Shown: piece after piece, positions 8,801 through 17,404 of the stretch | Position numbering within the stretch: position 1 is the stretch's first letter | Layout of the letters: every line of letters begins with the position of its first letter | Assembly: GCA_029167225.1 (NCBI GenBank) | Contig: JARFNK010000008.1 | Coordinates: 1-64,000, forward strand | Length of the DNA: 64,000 bases | Source of the DNA: Sphingobium arseniciresistens | GTDB lineage: Bacteria > Pseudomonadota > Alphaproteobacteria > Sphingomonadales > Sphingomonadaceae | Reading direction: 5' to 3' | The notes under the pieces: model-generated | Database searches by the model: none | What the model was told of the DNA's origin: nothing | The model's input: the letters and a program-made list of their open reading frames with translations, nothing else | Translations under genes and position numbers: made by a program

Positions 8801-9138
8801 GCGCCCGGCAGCGTCGTGCGTTGGTGCCCGGCAAGTCGCGGCGAGCGGACGCCGCGCCGTGCCTGAAGAACGGCTCTTTGGGGGCAAATGCCTCGCTGGC
8901 GCATGGGGGAGGCATGGCCATCGCGGGCATTGCGCTTTTACATCCCTGTCCTTGTGGCGGGCAGGGCAGCGGTCGCGCGCTCGGCCTATCCTCATGTCGA
9001 AGAGTAGCGCTGCGATCTGGAGGCGTTATGGCGCATTGTCGCGATGGTTGCGTCGTAAAAGCTTCATATTTCAACTCAAAATGTAACACGCTGCAGTTAG
9101 TGACATGACCCCGAAGGCAATCGTTTCGGGGGCTCATC
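8801..9138. other. Intergenic region before the LpxH-like gene
   Basis: About 340 bp without a credible gene; the small open frames here have no family features. The last 60 bp become A/T-richer and probably hold the promoter of the phosphoesterase gene. A hairpin at 9109-9131 overlaps its ribosome-binding site. Confidence 0.5.
9109..9131 (+). promoter_or_regulatory. Leader hairpin covering the ribosome-binding site
   Basis: CCCCGAA (9109-9115) can pair with TTCGGGG (9125-9131) across a 9-nt loop. The second arm is part of the only G-rich stretch (9128-9132) placed to serve as Shine-Dalgarno for the ATG at 9139. The structure could dampen translation. Seen in sequence; regulation is inferred. 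Confidence 0.35.
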
Positions 9139-10017
9139 ATGAATGCCATCAGCCGGCTTCCTTTCGCCGCGCAGCTTGACGAGGATGTTGAAGAGAAATT
9201 AACCGTGCCAGAGCGCGGTGACGGTCAGCGTCGTCGTTTTCGGACCATCTGGATTTCGGATATTCACCTGGGCACGCGCGGCTGCAACGCCGCGATGCTC
9301 ATCGACTTTCTCGACAGCGTCGACAGCGAGACGCTGTACCTGGTCGGCGACATCATCGACGGCTGGCGGCTGAAGCGGCGCTTCTACTGGCCGGACGCGC
9401 ATAACGACATCGTGTGGCGGATCATGAAGCGCGCCAAGCGCGGCACCCGCGTCGTCTATATCCCCGGCAATCATGACGAGATGTTCCGCCAGTTCACCGG
9501 CCTCAAGTTCGGCGGCGTCGAGATCAGGCGCAAGGCGATCCACGAGACCGTGGACGGTCGCAAGCTGCTGGTGCTGCATGGCGACGAATTCGACACGATC
9601 ATGCTGGCGCACCGCTGGCTCGCCTTTGTCGGCGACGCGGCCTATTCGATGATGATGCGGCTCAACGTAGTGGTTAACGCCGTGCGGCAGCGCATGGGCC
9701 TGCCCTATTGGTCGCTCAGCAAGATGGCCAAGCACAAGGTCAAGAACGCGGTCGAGTTCATTTCCAAGTTCGAGGAAGTGGTCGCGCATGAGGCCGGCGC
9801 GCGGGGCGTGGACGGCGTGGTGTGCGGGCATATCCACACGGCGGAAATCCGCGAGATCGCCGGCATCGAATATTATAATGACGGTGACTGGGTGGAGGGC
9901 TGCACGGCGCTGGTCGAGCATTTCGACGGCCGCATGGAAGTGCTCCACTGGGCCGACGAGATGGCGGCGCGCGACGCGCTGGAGGCGGAACTTGCCCGGC
10001 CGCGACTGGTCGCCTGA
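9139..10017 (+). CDS. LpxH-like metallophosphoesterase (UDP-2,3-diacylglucosamine pyrophosphatase family)
   Basis: Calcineurin-like phosphoesterase of 292 residues related to COG2908. All metal-binding motifs are present: SDIHLG, GDIIDGW, GNHDE, LHGDEFD and GHIHT. LpxH members hydrolyse UDP-2,3-diacylglucosamine in lipid A synthesis, but alphaproteobacteria normally use LpxI and sphingomonads carry glycosphingolipids, so a different pyrophosphate or phospholipid substrate is possible. There is a 38-residue N-terminal extension before the fold. The next gene, a GT4 glycosyltransferase, begins 20 bp later with its own AGGAG, which suggests a two-gene operon acting on a membrane glycolipid. Confidence 0.85.
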   Translation: MNAISRLPFAAQLDEDVEEKLTVPERGDGQRRRFRTIWISDIHLGTRGCNAAMLIDFLDSVDSETLYLVGDIIDGWRLKRRFYWPDAHNDIVWRIMKRAKRGTRVVYIPGNHDEMFRQFTGLKFGGVEIRRKAIHETVDGRKLLVLHGDEFDTIMLAHRWLAFVGDAAYSMMMRLNVVVNAVRQRMGLPYWSLSKMAKHKVKNAVEFISKFEEVVAHEAGARGVDGVVCGHIHTAEIREIAGIEYYNDGDWVEGCTALVEHFDGRMEVLHWADEMAARDALEAELARPRLVA

Positions 10018-10036
10018 TCGGGCAGGAGAAGTGGTC

Positions 10037-11065
10037 ATGCGCATTGCCATCGTCACCGATGCCTGGACGCCGCAGGTGAACGGCGTGGTCCGGACCCTGC
10101 GTTCGGTCAGCGCCGAGCTGGAGGCCGCCGGACATGTCGTGCGCATCATCTCGCCCGATCAATATGGCTCGGTGCCGTGCCCGACCTATCCTGAAATCCG
10201 GCTGGCGGTTGCGCGGGCGCGGACGGTGGGCAGAGCGATCGCCGACTTCATGCCCGACGCGATCCACCTGGCCACGGAAGGCCCGCTGTGCCTGACCGCA
10301 CGGCGATGGTGCCTGCGCAACGGGCTGCCGTTCACCACAGCCTATCACACCCATTTCCCGGACTATGTGGCGCAGCGCACCGGCCTGCCGGCGACATGGT
10401 TCTGGCGCTATATCCGCTGGTTCCACGGACCGGCGCAGGCGGTGCTGGTATCGACCCGCTCGGTGCGCGAGCAGCTGCGCGCCCATGGCATCGCGCAGGT
10501 GCGGCCATGGGGAAGGGGCGTCGACCTGTCGCACTTCACGCGCGGGGCGAAGCCGCCGGCGGGCTATGCCGACCTGCCACGGCCGATCCAGCTCTATGTC
10601 GGCCGGGTCGCGGTGGAGAAGAATCTGGAAGCGTTCCTGGCGTCCGGCCATCCCGGCACCAAGGTCGTCGTGGGCGACGGCCCGGCGCGGGCGGCGCTGG
10701 AGAAGGCCTATCCCGATGCCGTCTTCCTGGGGCCGCTCTCGGGCGGGGAACTCGCCGGCGCCTATGCCGGGGCGGATGTGTTCGTCTTCCCCAGCCGCAC
10801 CGATACGTTCGGGCTGGTGATGATTGAGGCGCTCGCCTGCGGCACGCCGGTCGCCGCCTATCCCGTTACCGGCCCGATCGACATCGTGACGCCGCAGACC
10901 GGCGCGATGGCCGAGCGGCTGGAGGACGCCATCGCCCAGGCGCTGACATGCGACCGGGCGGCCTGCGCGGCCTATGGCGCGACCTTCACCTGGGCGGAAA
11001 GCGCCCGGCAGTTTCTGGGCGGGCTGCACGCCTTCGACCCGCACTGGATCGGCGAAGCGGCATAG
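10037..11065 (+). CDS. GT4 family glycosyltransferase (alpha-mannosyltransferase-like)
   Basis: GT-B fold retaining glycosyltransferase of 342 residues. The N-terminus MRIAIVTDAWTPQVNGVVRTL is typical of the GDP-mannose-dependent mannosyltransferase/diacylglycerol glycosyltransferase branch. The donor domain has LYVGRVAVEKNLEAFL and the nucleotide-sugar site FPSRTDTFGLVMIEALACGTPV, where the first Glu of the EX7E motif is replaced by Asp. AGGAG lies 8 nt upstream. A longer open frame begins at 9788 inside the phosphoesterase gene but is overlap only. It probably makes a membrane glycolipid together with the upstream phosphoesterase. Confidence 0.87.
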   Translation: MRIAIVTDAWTPQVNGVVRTLRSVSAELEAAGHVVRIISPDQYGSVPCPTYPEIRLAVARARTVGRAIADFMPDAIHLATEGPLCLTARRWCLRNGLPFTTAYHTHFPDYVAQRTGLPATWFWRYIRWFHGPAQAVLVSTRSVREQLRAHGIAQVRPWGRGVDLSHFTRGAKPPAGYADLPRPIQLYVGRVAVEKNLEAFLASGHPGTKVVVGDGPARAALEKAYPDAVFLGPLSGGELAGAYAGADVFVFPSRTDTFGLVMIEALACGTPVAAYPVTGPIDIVTPQTGAMAERLEDAIAQALTCDRAACAAYGATFTWAESARQFLGGLHAFDPHWIGEAA

Positions 11066-11163
11066 GAACCGGGGCGGACGGCGGGGAAAGGGGCGGCTGC
11101 ACCGGCCTTCCACGCTTTCCCTTGCCGTGGCGCGCGGGATGGACTACATCATCGGGGTGCGAA

Positions 11164-11195
11164 GGCCGTCCCGTGAGGGGCGGCCCTTATTGTTT
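11164..11195 (+). terminator. Probable terminator after the GT4 gene
   Basis: GGCCGTCCC, tetraloop GTGA, GGGGCGGCC forms a 9-bp stem with one G-T pair and a GNRA-type loop, followed by CTTATTGTTT. It lies about 100 bp after the glycosyltransferase stop and just before the trcR ribosome-binding site. Confidence 0.55.
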
Positions 11196-11212
11196 GCAGG
11201 AAGAGGCTTCCC

Positions 11213-11911
11213 GTGTCCCAACCGCTCATGCCCCATGCGACCGCCAGTTGGCTGGTCGACAACACCGCCCTCGGCTTTGACCAGATCGCCGAATTTTGCG
11301 GCCTCCACATCCTGGAAGTGCAGGCGATTGCCGACGACACCGCCGCGACTAAATATACCGGCCGCGACCCCGTGCGCGCGCATGAACTCACCATGGATGA
11401 AATCCACAAGGGCGAGGCGAACCCCGACTATCGCCTGAAGATCCTGAAGGGCCCCGAGCCTGTCCGCCGCACCAAGGGGCCGCGCTATACGCCGGTGTCC
11501 AAGCGCCAGGACAAGCCCGATGGCATCGCCTGGATCCTGCGCAACCACCCGGAGGTCTCGGACGGCGCGATCGGCAATCTGATCGGCACCACGCGCACCA
11601 CCATTCAGGCGATCCGCGAGCGCAGCCACTGGAACATCTCCAACATCGTGCCCAAGGATCCGGTAACGCTGGGCCTGTGCTCGCAGCGGGAACTGGATGC
11701 TCTGGTGACGAAGGCGGCGAAGAAGGCCGGCATCGAAGCGCCGACCGACAACCGTCTGGACGGCGATCGCGCCGCCCTGATCGAGGAACTGCGCCGCGAG
11801 CGCGACGTGGCGACCCGCCGCGCCGAGGAAGCGCTGCACAGCGAGGCACAGACGATTTCGGACGTCGCGACGATCCTGGATCCGTTCAGCAACAACAAGG
11901 GTCACGTCTGA
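11213..11911 (+). CDS. trcR: DUF1013 cell-cycle transcription regulator TrcR
   Basis: A 232-residue DUF1013 protein. In alphaproteobacteria the family member TrcR tracks with RNA polymerase and affects cell-cycle gene expression. Visible features are an N-terminal domain (ATASWLVDNTALGFDQIAEFCGLHILEVQAIADD) that looks like a helix-turn-helix, a central HPEVSDGAIGNLIGTTRTTIQAIRERSHW that clearly reads as a second one, and a charged C-terminal helix (RRERDVATRRAEEALHSEA). Start is GTG at 11213, 6 nt after AAGAGG; ATG at 11228 is the alternative. It stands alone, preceded by a terminator. Confidence 0.85.
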   Translation: MSQPLMPHATASWLVDNTALGFDQIAEFCGLHILEVQAIADDTAATKYTGRDPVRAHELTMDEIHKGEANPDYRLKILKGPEPVRRTKGPRYTPVSKRQDKPDGIAWILRNHPEVSDGAIGNLIGTTRTTIQAIRERSHWNISNIVPKDPVTLGLCSQRELDALVTKAAKKAGIEAPTDNRLDGDRAALIEELRRERDVATRRAEEALHSEAQTISDVATILDPFSNNKGHV

Positions 11912-12211
11912 CCCATCCTGTACCGGGACGGGGCGTGTGCCTCGTTCCGGTGCGTTGCGCACACAGGTAAAGCGCGCCTGCCCGGCCGCCCTTCGAGCGC
12001 TTATTCCCAGGCACATGCCGGAAACCCGCTTTCCCCGTAGGCCGCCGAGTCGCGGCCCGTTGGAAACGCCTTTCCCGCTCTCCCCACAAATTTTTTTGGG
12101 AAGCCCGCCGTTACGTCATGCGGGCGTACATGCGGCATGGTTCGGTGCTGTCTCATTCTACGTGGTCGGCCCCGATTGCGCGCGCCGGGCAATGCCCATA
12201 GATTGTCCGCA

Positions 12212-13921
12212 ATGAATAACGATACGATACTCTGGAGAGAGCATTACAATCATCCCGCCGCATGGGATCAGGCGTTCGCGCCGATGTCACTGCCGGAGAT
12301 GCTGGAGGTGAGCGCCGCGCGCGCGCCGCATAATCCGCTGATCGACTTCATGGGCCGCAGGTTCAGCTATGGCGAGGTGCTGGACGGCGCCCGGCGCGTG
12401 GCCTGCGGGCTGCAGGCGATGGGCGTGCAGAAGGGCGACCGGGTCGGGCTCTATTTGCCCAATGTGCCCCATTATGTCGCGGCCTATTACGGCATCCTGA
12501 TGGCCGGGGCAATCGTGGTCAACTTCTCGCCGCTCTATACCGCCGCCGAACTGGAACATCAGGTGGAGGACAGCGGCACGAAGATCCTCTTCACCCTGTC
12601 CGCCCGCGCCCTGCTGCCCACCGCGCTCAAGGTGCTGGAGGAAAGCAGCCTGGAGAAGCTGGTGGTGGGATCGGTGGCGGGCGTGCTGCCGCGCACCAAG
12701 TCGCTGCTCTACCGGCTGTTCAAGCGCAAGGAATCTGTGGCGCCGCCGCATGATCCGCGCATCATCGCCTTTTCCAGGCTGATCGAGAATGACGGCGGCT
12801 GCACCCGCCAGCCGATTGCGCCCGCCGACGACATCGCCCTGCTGCAATATACCGGCGGTACCACCGGCACGCCCAAGGGCGCGATGCTGACCCACCAGAA
12901 TATGACGGCGGTGGCCCGGCAGGTGCAACTGATCGACCCGCACAGGGGCGATGCGGCCGCCGACAAGATCATGGGCGTGCTGCCCTTCTTCCATGTCTTC
13001 GCCAATACCTGCGTGCTCAACCGGACGGTGCTGAACGGCGGCGAGATCATCCTGCTGCCGCGCTTCGAGGCAGTGCAGGTGCTGGCCGCGATCCAGCGTA
13101 CCCGCGCGACCGCGCTGCCCGGCGTGCCGACCATGTACCAGGCGCTGCTGGATCATCCGGCGGTGAGCAATGTCGACCTGTCCTCACTGCGGGTGTGCAT
13201 TTCGGGCGGCGCGCCGTTGCCGCTGGAGGTGAAGCAGCGCTTCGAGGCCGCGACCGGCGCGAAGGTGGTGGAGGGCTATGGCCTGACCGAAAGCAGCGGC
13301 GTGGTCTCCTCCAACCCCTATGAGCGGCTAAACAAGACCGGCACCATCGGCCAGCCGATCCCCGGCACGATCGTCCGCCTCGTCGACAAGGAAGACCCCA
13401 CGCGCCCGCCGCCAGAAGGACAGCCGGGGGAGATCGTCTTTGCCGGCCCGCAGGTGATGAAGGGATATTGGCGACGGCCGGATGCCGACGCCGAGGTGTT
13501 CGTGGGCGAATATCTGCGCACCGGCGACGTCGGCGAGATCGATGCGGACGGCTATATCCGCATCGTCGACCGGCTGAAGGACATGATTGCCGTGGGCGGC
13601 TTCAAGGTCTTCCCCAGCCAGATCGAAGCGGTGCTCTACCACCATCCGGCGGTGAAGGAGGCGCTGGTGATCGGCATCCCCGACCATTATCGCGGCGAAA
13701 GCCCCAAGGCGTTCGTGACCCTGAACGAGGGCGCCGGGATCGACGGCGCCTCGATCGACGGCGCCGCACTGATGGCCTGGCTCAACCCGCAGCTGGGCAA
13801 GCATGAGCGCGTGGTCGCCGTGGACGTGCGCGACGCCCTGCCCAAGACGCTGGTCGGCAAGCTCTCCCGCAAGGAACTGGTGGCGGAAGAGAAGGCGAAA
13901 GCGCTGAAGGGCGCGGCTTAG
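12212..13921 (+). CDS. Long-chain fatty acid--CoA ligase (AMP-binding)
   Basis: ANL-superfamily enzyme (569 residues) that activates a fatty acid with ATP and loads it onto CoA. Motifs: P-loop-like YTGGTTGTPKGAM near residue 213, GYGLTESSG near 355, YLRTGDVGEIDADGYIRIVDRLKDMI near 435-460, and the catalytic Lys of PKTLVGKLSRKEL near 549. Start at ATG 12212 (MNNDTILWREHYNHP); the frame is open further upstream but without family-like sequence. The preceding 300 bp (11912-12211) hold no credible gene. FadD-type substrate preference is inferred from overall resemblance. Confidence 0.92.
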   Translation: MNNDTILWREHYNHPAAWDQAFAPMSLPEMLEVSAARAPHNPLIDFMGRRFSYGEVLDGARRVACGLQAMGVQKGDRVGLYLPNVPHYVAAYYGILMAGAIVVNFSPLYTAAELEHQVEDSGTKILFTLSARALLPTALKVLEESSLEKLVVGSVAGVLPRTKSLLYRLFKRKESVAPPHDPRIIAFSRLIENDGGCTRQPIAPADDIALLQYTGGTTGTPKGAMLTHQNMTAVARQVQLIDPHRGDAAADKIMGVLPFFHVFANTCVLNRTVLNGGEIILLPRFEAVQVLAAIQRTRATALPGVPTMYQALLDHPAVSNVDLSSLRVCISGGAPLPLEVKQRFEAATGAKVVEGYGLTESSGVVSSNPYERLNKTGTIGQPIPGTIVRLVDKEDPTRPPPEGQPGEIVFAGPQVMKGYWRRPDADAEVFVGEYLRTGDVGEIDADGYIRIVDRLKDMIAVGGFKVFPSQIEAVLYHHPAVKEALVIGIPDHYRGESPKAFVTLNEGAGIDGASIDGAALMAWLNPQLGKHERVVAVDVRDALPKTLVGKLSRKELVAEEKAKALKGAA

Positions 13922-14047
13922 GGGACAGAGGCGATTGTCGATCGTCTCCCGATGGAGGATGACGCGGGCGGTATGGCCGCGAGCGATCATTTGTGGACTG
14001 CCAAGAATAGAGTGATGTCGCCAGAAAGCCGCCGTCTCCAGACCGTC

Positions 14048-14067
14048 ACCCCAGCGAAGGCTGGGGT
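14048..14067. repeat. Palindromic extragenic element
   Basis: ACCCCAGC, loop GAAG, GCTGGGGT: a perfect 8-bp stem with a 4-nt loop inside the string GTCACCCCAGCGAAGG. This kind of palindrome is scattered between genes in many sphingomonad genomes. It lies 10 bp past the stop codon of the GIY-YIG gene. Two more elements with the same 8-4-8 geometry lie at 15135 and 15196. Confidence 0.6.
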
Positions 14068-14076
14068 CTCAGGCGG

Positions 14077-14367
14077 TCAGAGAATGACGTCTGAAATATC
14101 GCGCCAGTCGGGGTTGCCGTCCTCCACGAGCCGGATTTTCCATTCGCGTTTCCATGCCTTGAGGGCCTTTTCCTGACTTATTGCCAGCGTGATATCATCA
14201 TGCGGTACCGCCAGAACGAGGCGTGTCAGGCCATATTTCCTGCAAAAGGCAGAACCTGGACCGTTCCGATGCTGGGCGATGCGTGCTCCAATATCGGCGG
14301 TCACGCCGATATAAAGGACTCCTCTCGGCTTGTTGGTCATGATGTAGGTGTAGCCGCCTCGCGCCAT
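14077..14367 (-). CDS. GIY-YIG nuclease family protein
   Basis: A 96-residue single-domain protein of the GIY-YIG superfamily (UPF0213/YhbQ-like branch). It begins GGYTYIMTNKPRGVLYIGVT, where YTY and YIG form the two signature strands. It has the helix Arg (IGARIAQHRNG) and the conserved Glu on KALKAWKREWK-type helices. Some relatives cut single-stranded or branched DNA, but cellular roles are unclear. Start at 14367 has only a weak ribosome-binding site. It is flanked by palindromic repeats. Confidence 0.88.
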   Translation of the reverse strand: MARGGYTYIMTNKPRGVLYIGVTADIGARIAQHRNGPGSAFCRKYGLTRLVLAVPHDDITLAISQEKALKAWKREWKIRLVEDGNPDWRDISDVIL

Positions 14368-14562
14368 GCCCTATCGTTGCGTACCACCGCCTGAGATGCC
14401 AGCCTTCGCTTGCATGACGGATGATTTTCGGGAACACTGACCAAAATCAGACCGTCCCCTAGCCACCCACCCCCAAACTCATCCACTCCTCCACGCCGTC
14501 ACTGGCACGTCGCGCATCGCCGCACTATCTATGGCGTCACTTTGAATGTGAAGGACCATATG

Positions 14563-15096
14563 ATGGCGCAAGAGATCGCGACGCTGGCCGGCGGCTGCTT
14601 CTGGTGCACGGAGGCGGTGTATCAGCGGCTGAGGGGTGTGGCGTCGGTGGAGAGCGGCTATATCGGCGGCGCGAAGCCGGACCCTAGCTATGAGGAGGTG
14701 TGCACGGGCAGCACGGGTCATGCCGAGGCGATCCGCGTGGCCTTCGACCCGGAGGTCATCAGCTATGGCGACCTTCTGGACATCCATTTCGCGACCCATG
14801 ATCCGACGACGCTGAACCGCCAGGGCAACGACGTCGGCACGCAATATCGCTCCGCCCTGTTCCCGCATTCGCCCGAGCAGGCAGCCGAGGCGAAGGCGGC
14901 GATCGCCCGCGCGCAGGGGGATCAGGCCAGCCCGATCGTGACCGCGATCGAGCCGGACGCGCCATGGTATCCGGCCGAGGACTATCATCAGAAATATTGG
15001 GACCGGGTCGGCGAGCGGAACCCCTATTGCATGGCGGTGATCCCGCCCAAACTGGCCAAGCTGCAGAAGAAGTTCGGTGAGCGGCTGGAGGGCTGA
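14563..15096 (+). CDS. msrA: Peptide-methionine (S)-S-oxide reductase MsrA
   Basis: Repairs oxidised methionine (S-sulfoxide) in proteins using thioredoxin. The 177-residue protein has the catalytic GCFWC motif near residue 12 (a second Cys replaces the common Gly), then [43 protein letters not shown] and the C-terminal AEDYHQKYW. The recycling Cys is probably the one in [13 protein letters not shown] at 14551-14555 lies 7 nt before ATG 14563, which was chosen over ATG 14560 and an upstream in-frame ATG at 14542. Confidence 0.95.
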   Translation: MAQEIATLAGGCFWCTEAVYQRLRGVASVESGYIGGAKPDPSYEEVCTGSTGHAEAIRVAFDPEVISYGDLLDIHFATHDPTTLNRQGNDVGTQYRSALFPHSPEQAAEAKAAIARAQGDQASPIVTAIEPDAPWYPAEDYHQKYWDRVGERNPYCMAVIPPKLAKLQKKFGERLEG

Positions 15097-15134
15097 GAGA
15101 AGGCGCGCGCGCCGTCGCCTTCCACCAAGGACGT

Positions 15135-15154
15135 GCTCCTGCGCATGCAGGAGC
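15135..15154. repeat. Palindromic extragenic element (GCTCCTGC type)
   Basis: GCTCCTGC, loop GCAT, GCAGGAGC: a perfect 8-bp stem and 4-nt loop, 39 bp after msrA. Same geometry as the element at 14048 but a different stem sequence. Confidence 0.6.
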
Positions 15155-15195
15155 CCAGAGTGTCGGGCACGGTGGATGATCCGGGAGATTGCTGG

Positions 15196-15215
15196 GTTCC
15201 CGCCTGCGCGGGAAC
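15196..15215. repeat. Palindromic extragenic element (GTTCCCGC type)
   Basis: GTTCCCGC, loop CTGC, GCGGGAAC: a perfect 8-bp stem and 4-nt loop, 41 bp after the preceding palindrome. Such TTCCCGC-GCGGGAA palindromes are common between genes in sphingomonads. Confidence 0.6.
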
Positions 15216-15447
15216 ACGGGGGAGGTTTTTGGGGCTGAGCCTCTCGAAGCCGTCGGCGTAGTTCTTCCCTTACAGGAGAGAAGAACGGCTCCCTTCGATT
15301 GCCTGTTGATAGCACCCGGTCAAATTGAACACGGGACCGTCACTGCATCCGGGCTCTTGACCCCGCCCAGAACCTGATCCGGGTGGCAGTGGAGGCGGGG
15401 CAGCGCCGGGATAATCCCCGGCACCGCCCTCATCCTTCAACCTGCGA

Positions 15448-16773
15448 TTACTTCGCGCTCACTCGCCAGATCACATTGCCCACATCGTCGCTGACCAGCA
15501 GCGCGCCGGTCTCGTCGGCGGTCACGTCCACCGGACGGCCGCGTGCCTGCTCGTCCTTGTCGAGGAAGCCGGTCAGGATGTCGACGGGCTTGCCCTGCGG
15601 CTGGTCGTTGCCGTTGAAGCCGACATAGACCACCTTGTAGCCGGCCAGCGGCTTGCGGTTCCAGCTGCCGTGCAGGCCGACAAAGGCGCCATCGGAAAAG
15701 GCCTTGCCCAGCTTCACGTCGGTCGCGAAGGTCAGGCCAAGCGGGGCGACATGGTTGCCCAGCGCAAAATCGGGACGCTTGGTATATTCGCGGATCTCGG
15801 GCCGTTCGGGCTGCACCCGGCGATCCTCATAGCCGCCCCAATAGTTCCACGGCCAGCCGTAGAAGCCGCCAAATTCCACCCGCGTCAGATAGTCCGGCAC
15901 CAGATCGGAGCCGAGCATGTCGCGCTCGTTCACCACGGCCCACAGCGCCTTGGTGCGCGGCTCCCATGCCATGCCTACCGGATTGCGCAGGCCGGCGGCG
16001 AAGATGCGCCAGTCGTTGGTCTTGAGGTTTAGCTCGAGGATGTTGGCGCGGTTCACTTCCGCGTCCAGCCCGTCTTCGGCGATATTGCTGTTCGATCCGA
16101 CACCGATGTAGAGGAACTGGCCGTCAGGGCTCGCCACCAGGCTCTTCGTCCAGTGCATGTTGGGCGCGGCGGCGGGCAGGTTCATGAGCTTGCGCCCCTT
16201 GTCCGCGATCTTCGTTTCGCCTTCCTTGTAGGGGAAGGCCATCAGCGCGTCGGTATTGGCGACGTAGAGCGTGTCACCCACCAGCGCCATGCCATAGGGC
16301 GAGTTGAGCCCGGTGAGGAACGCCGTCTTCACCTCTGCCTTGCCGTCGCCGTCCGCGTCCCGCAACAGGGTGATGCGGTTCGCCGAGGGCACGCCGGCAC
16401 CCGCGCGGCCCATCAGGAACCCCATGATCCGATCCTTGATGCCGCTGGCGGGGCGGGGCGGGCTGTTGGTCTCCGCGACCAGCACGTCGCCATTGGGCAG
16501 GCGCAGCATCGAACGCGGGTGGGACAGTCCCTCGGCAAAGCGGGCGACCTGCAGGCCGGCGGCGGGTGTCGGTGCCTCGCCGGCCTTCCAGCCGACAGCC
16601 TTCGCGACGTTGATCGTCGGGAAGATCTCGCGCCGGGCCAGGGTGAAGGTCGGCTCCCGTCCGACCGTCTGGTCATAGGGCAGCTGGGCGCTGTCCCCGC
16701 GTCCGAAATAGAAGGCCGCGCCGCCGATGAGCACGAGCGCGATGAAGCTGTAGAGGGCGATGGTTTTTTTCAT
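15448..16773 (-). CDS. PQQ-dependent sugar dehydrogenase-like (sorbosone dehydrogenase family)
   Basis: A 441-residue exported beta-propeller protein. An N-terminal signal-anchor (TIALYSFIALVLIGGAAFYF) places it in the periplasm. Propeller blades are visible as repeated LPNGDVLVAET, RDADGDGKAEVKTAFL, LNSPYGMALVGDTLYVANTDALMAFPY and GLRNPVGMAWEP blocks. This pattern is shared with L-sorbosone dehydrogenases and soluble PQQ glucose dehydrogenases, but the real substrate of such homologues is mostly unknown and PQQ binding is not proven by sequence. Convergent with msrA; a small membrane-protein gene lies just upstream on the same strand. Confidence 0.85.
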   Translation of the reverse strand: MKKTIALYSFIALVLIGGAAFYFGRGDSAQLPYDQTVGREPTFTLARREIFPTINVAKAVGWKAGEAPTPAAGLQVARFAEGLSHPRSMLRLPNGDVLVAETNSPPRPASGIKDRIMGFLMGRAGAGVPSANRITLLRDADGDGKAEVKTAFLTGLNSPYGMALVGDTLYVANTDALMAFPYKEGETKIADKGRKLMNLPAAAPNMHWTKSLVASPDGQFLYIGVGSNSNIAEDGLDAEVNRANILELNLKTNDWRIFAAGLRNPVGMAWEPRTKALWAVVNERDMLGSDLVPDYLTRVEFGGFYGWPWNYWGGYEDRRVQPERPEIREYTKRPDFALGNHVAPLGLTFATDVKLGKAFSDGAFVGLHGSWNRKPLAGYKVVYVGFNGNDQPQGKPVDILTGFLDKDEQARGRPVDVTADETGALLVSDDVGNVIWRVSAK

Positions 16774-16813
16774 GGCCCCTAGTTATTCCGGCAAGCGCGG
16801 GCCTGCAAGGCGT

Positions 16814-16999
16814 TCAGCGGCTGCGCCACCACATCAGGATGGCAATAACCGCGCCCAGGCCGAGACCCGCCAGAAAACCCGCGCTCGGCTGCCCCATCAG
16901 GCCGCCGGCAATGACGCCGACGATGACCAGAAGGGCAATGATCGCGCCTGCGCCCTTGGGCGCGTTGCGGGGCGGGGGGGCATTGGGGGGAGTCGTCAT
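16814..16999 (-). CDS. Small Pro-rich membrane protein
   Basis: A 61-residue protein: a Pro-rich cytoplasmic-looking N-terminus (MTTPPNAPPPRNAPKG), then two hydrophobic helices (AIIALLVIVGVIAGGLMG and FLAGLGLGAVIAILMWW) ending in Arg residues. AAGGG 8 nt upstream supports Met at 16999 over the in-frame Met at 17017. It lies 40 bp upstream of the sorbosone-dehydrogenase-like gene on the same strand, so the two could be co-transcribed. Function unknown. Confidence 0.6.
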   Translation of the reverse strand: MTTPPNAPPPRNAPKGAGAIIALLVIVGVIAGGLMGQPSAGFLAGLGLGAVIAILMWWRSR

Positions 17000-17181
17000 G
17001 GTCGCGACCCTTGCCATGCTTCATCTCGGGACGCCAGCGGTCCCGCAATGGCACATCTGTCCCGATATGGCATTTGCCTAACGCGCTGTTGACCACTGAA
17101 AGGCGCTTCGATCCGTTCCGGCGGTAAACTGGCATAAAGGTTGAACAGGCATTGAGCATCAAGACCATGCAGGGGATGCCA

Positions 17182-17391
17182 ATGCAATTGCCGTTTCTAT
17201 CAAGCCGGAAGAGCTATGAGGATGCGGCCGAGCTGATCGCGATGTTCGGCGACAATGCGGGCTACGAAGCTGCCGCCCGTGCCGACCGTAGCCGCGACCT
17301 CGGCAACCATATCCACTTCTGCCACTGGCGCCAGATCGAGCGCCTGATCGTGCTGCTCTCCATCGACGAGCCGCTGGGCACGCTGCACTGA
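17182..17391 (+). CDS. Small conserved-looking protein, unknown function
   Basis: A 69-residue soluble protein: MQLPFLSSRKSYEDAAELIAMFGDNAGYEAAARADRS then GNHIHFCHWRQIERLIVLLSIDEP. The HFCHWRQIERLI stretch is common in short proteins of this size in sphingomonads that carry a GDNA-YEAAARAD helix; no domain name is known to me. AGGGG 6 nt before ATG 17182 favours that start over upstream in-frame ATGs at 17152 and 17167. Confidence 0.6.
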   Translation: MQLPFLSSRKSYEDAAELIAMFGDNAGYEAAARADRSRDLGNHIHFCHWRQIERLIVLLSIDEPLGTLH

Positions 17392-17404
17392 CAGGGGACT
17401 GCGC

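Larger units (their letters stand above)
15097..15447. other. Convergent intergenic region with palindromic repeats
   Basis: About 350 bp between the stop codons of msrA and the sorbosone-dehydrogenase-like gene. It holds two 8-4-8 palindromes (15135-15154 and 15196-15215), a 7-bp inverted repeat (15261-15267 with 15280-15286) and a short GC hairpin at 15405-15422. None has a clear T-run. No gene seen. Confidence 0.5.
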
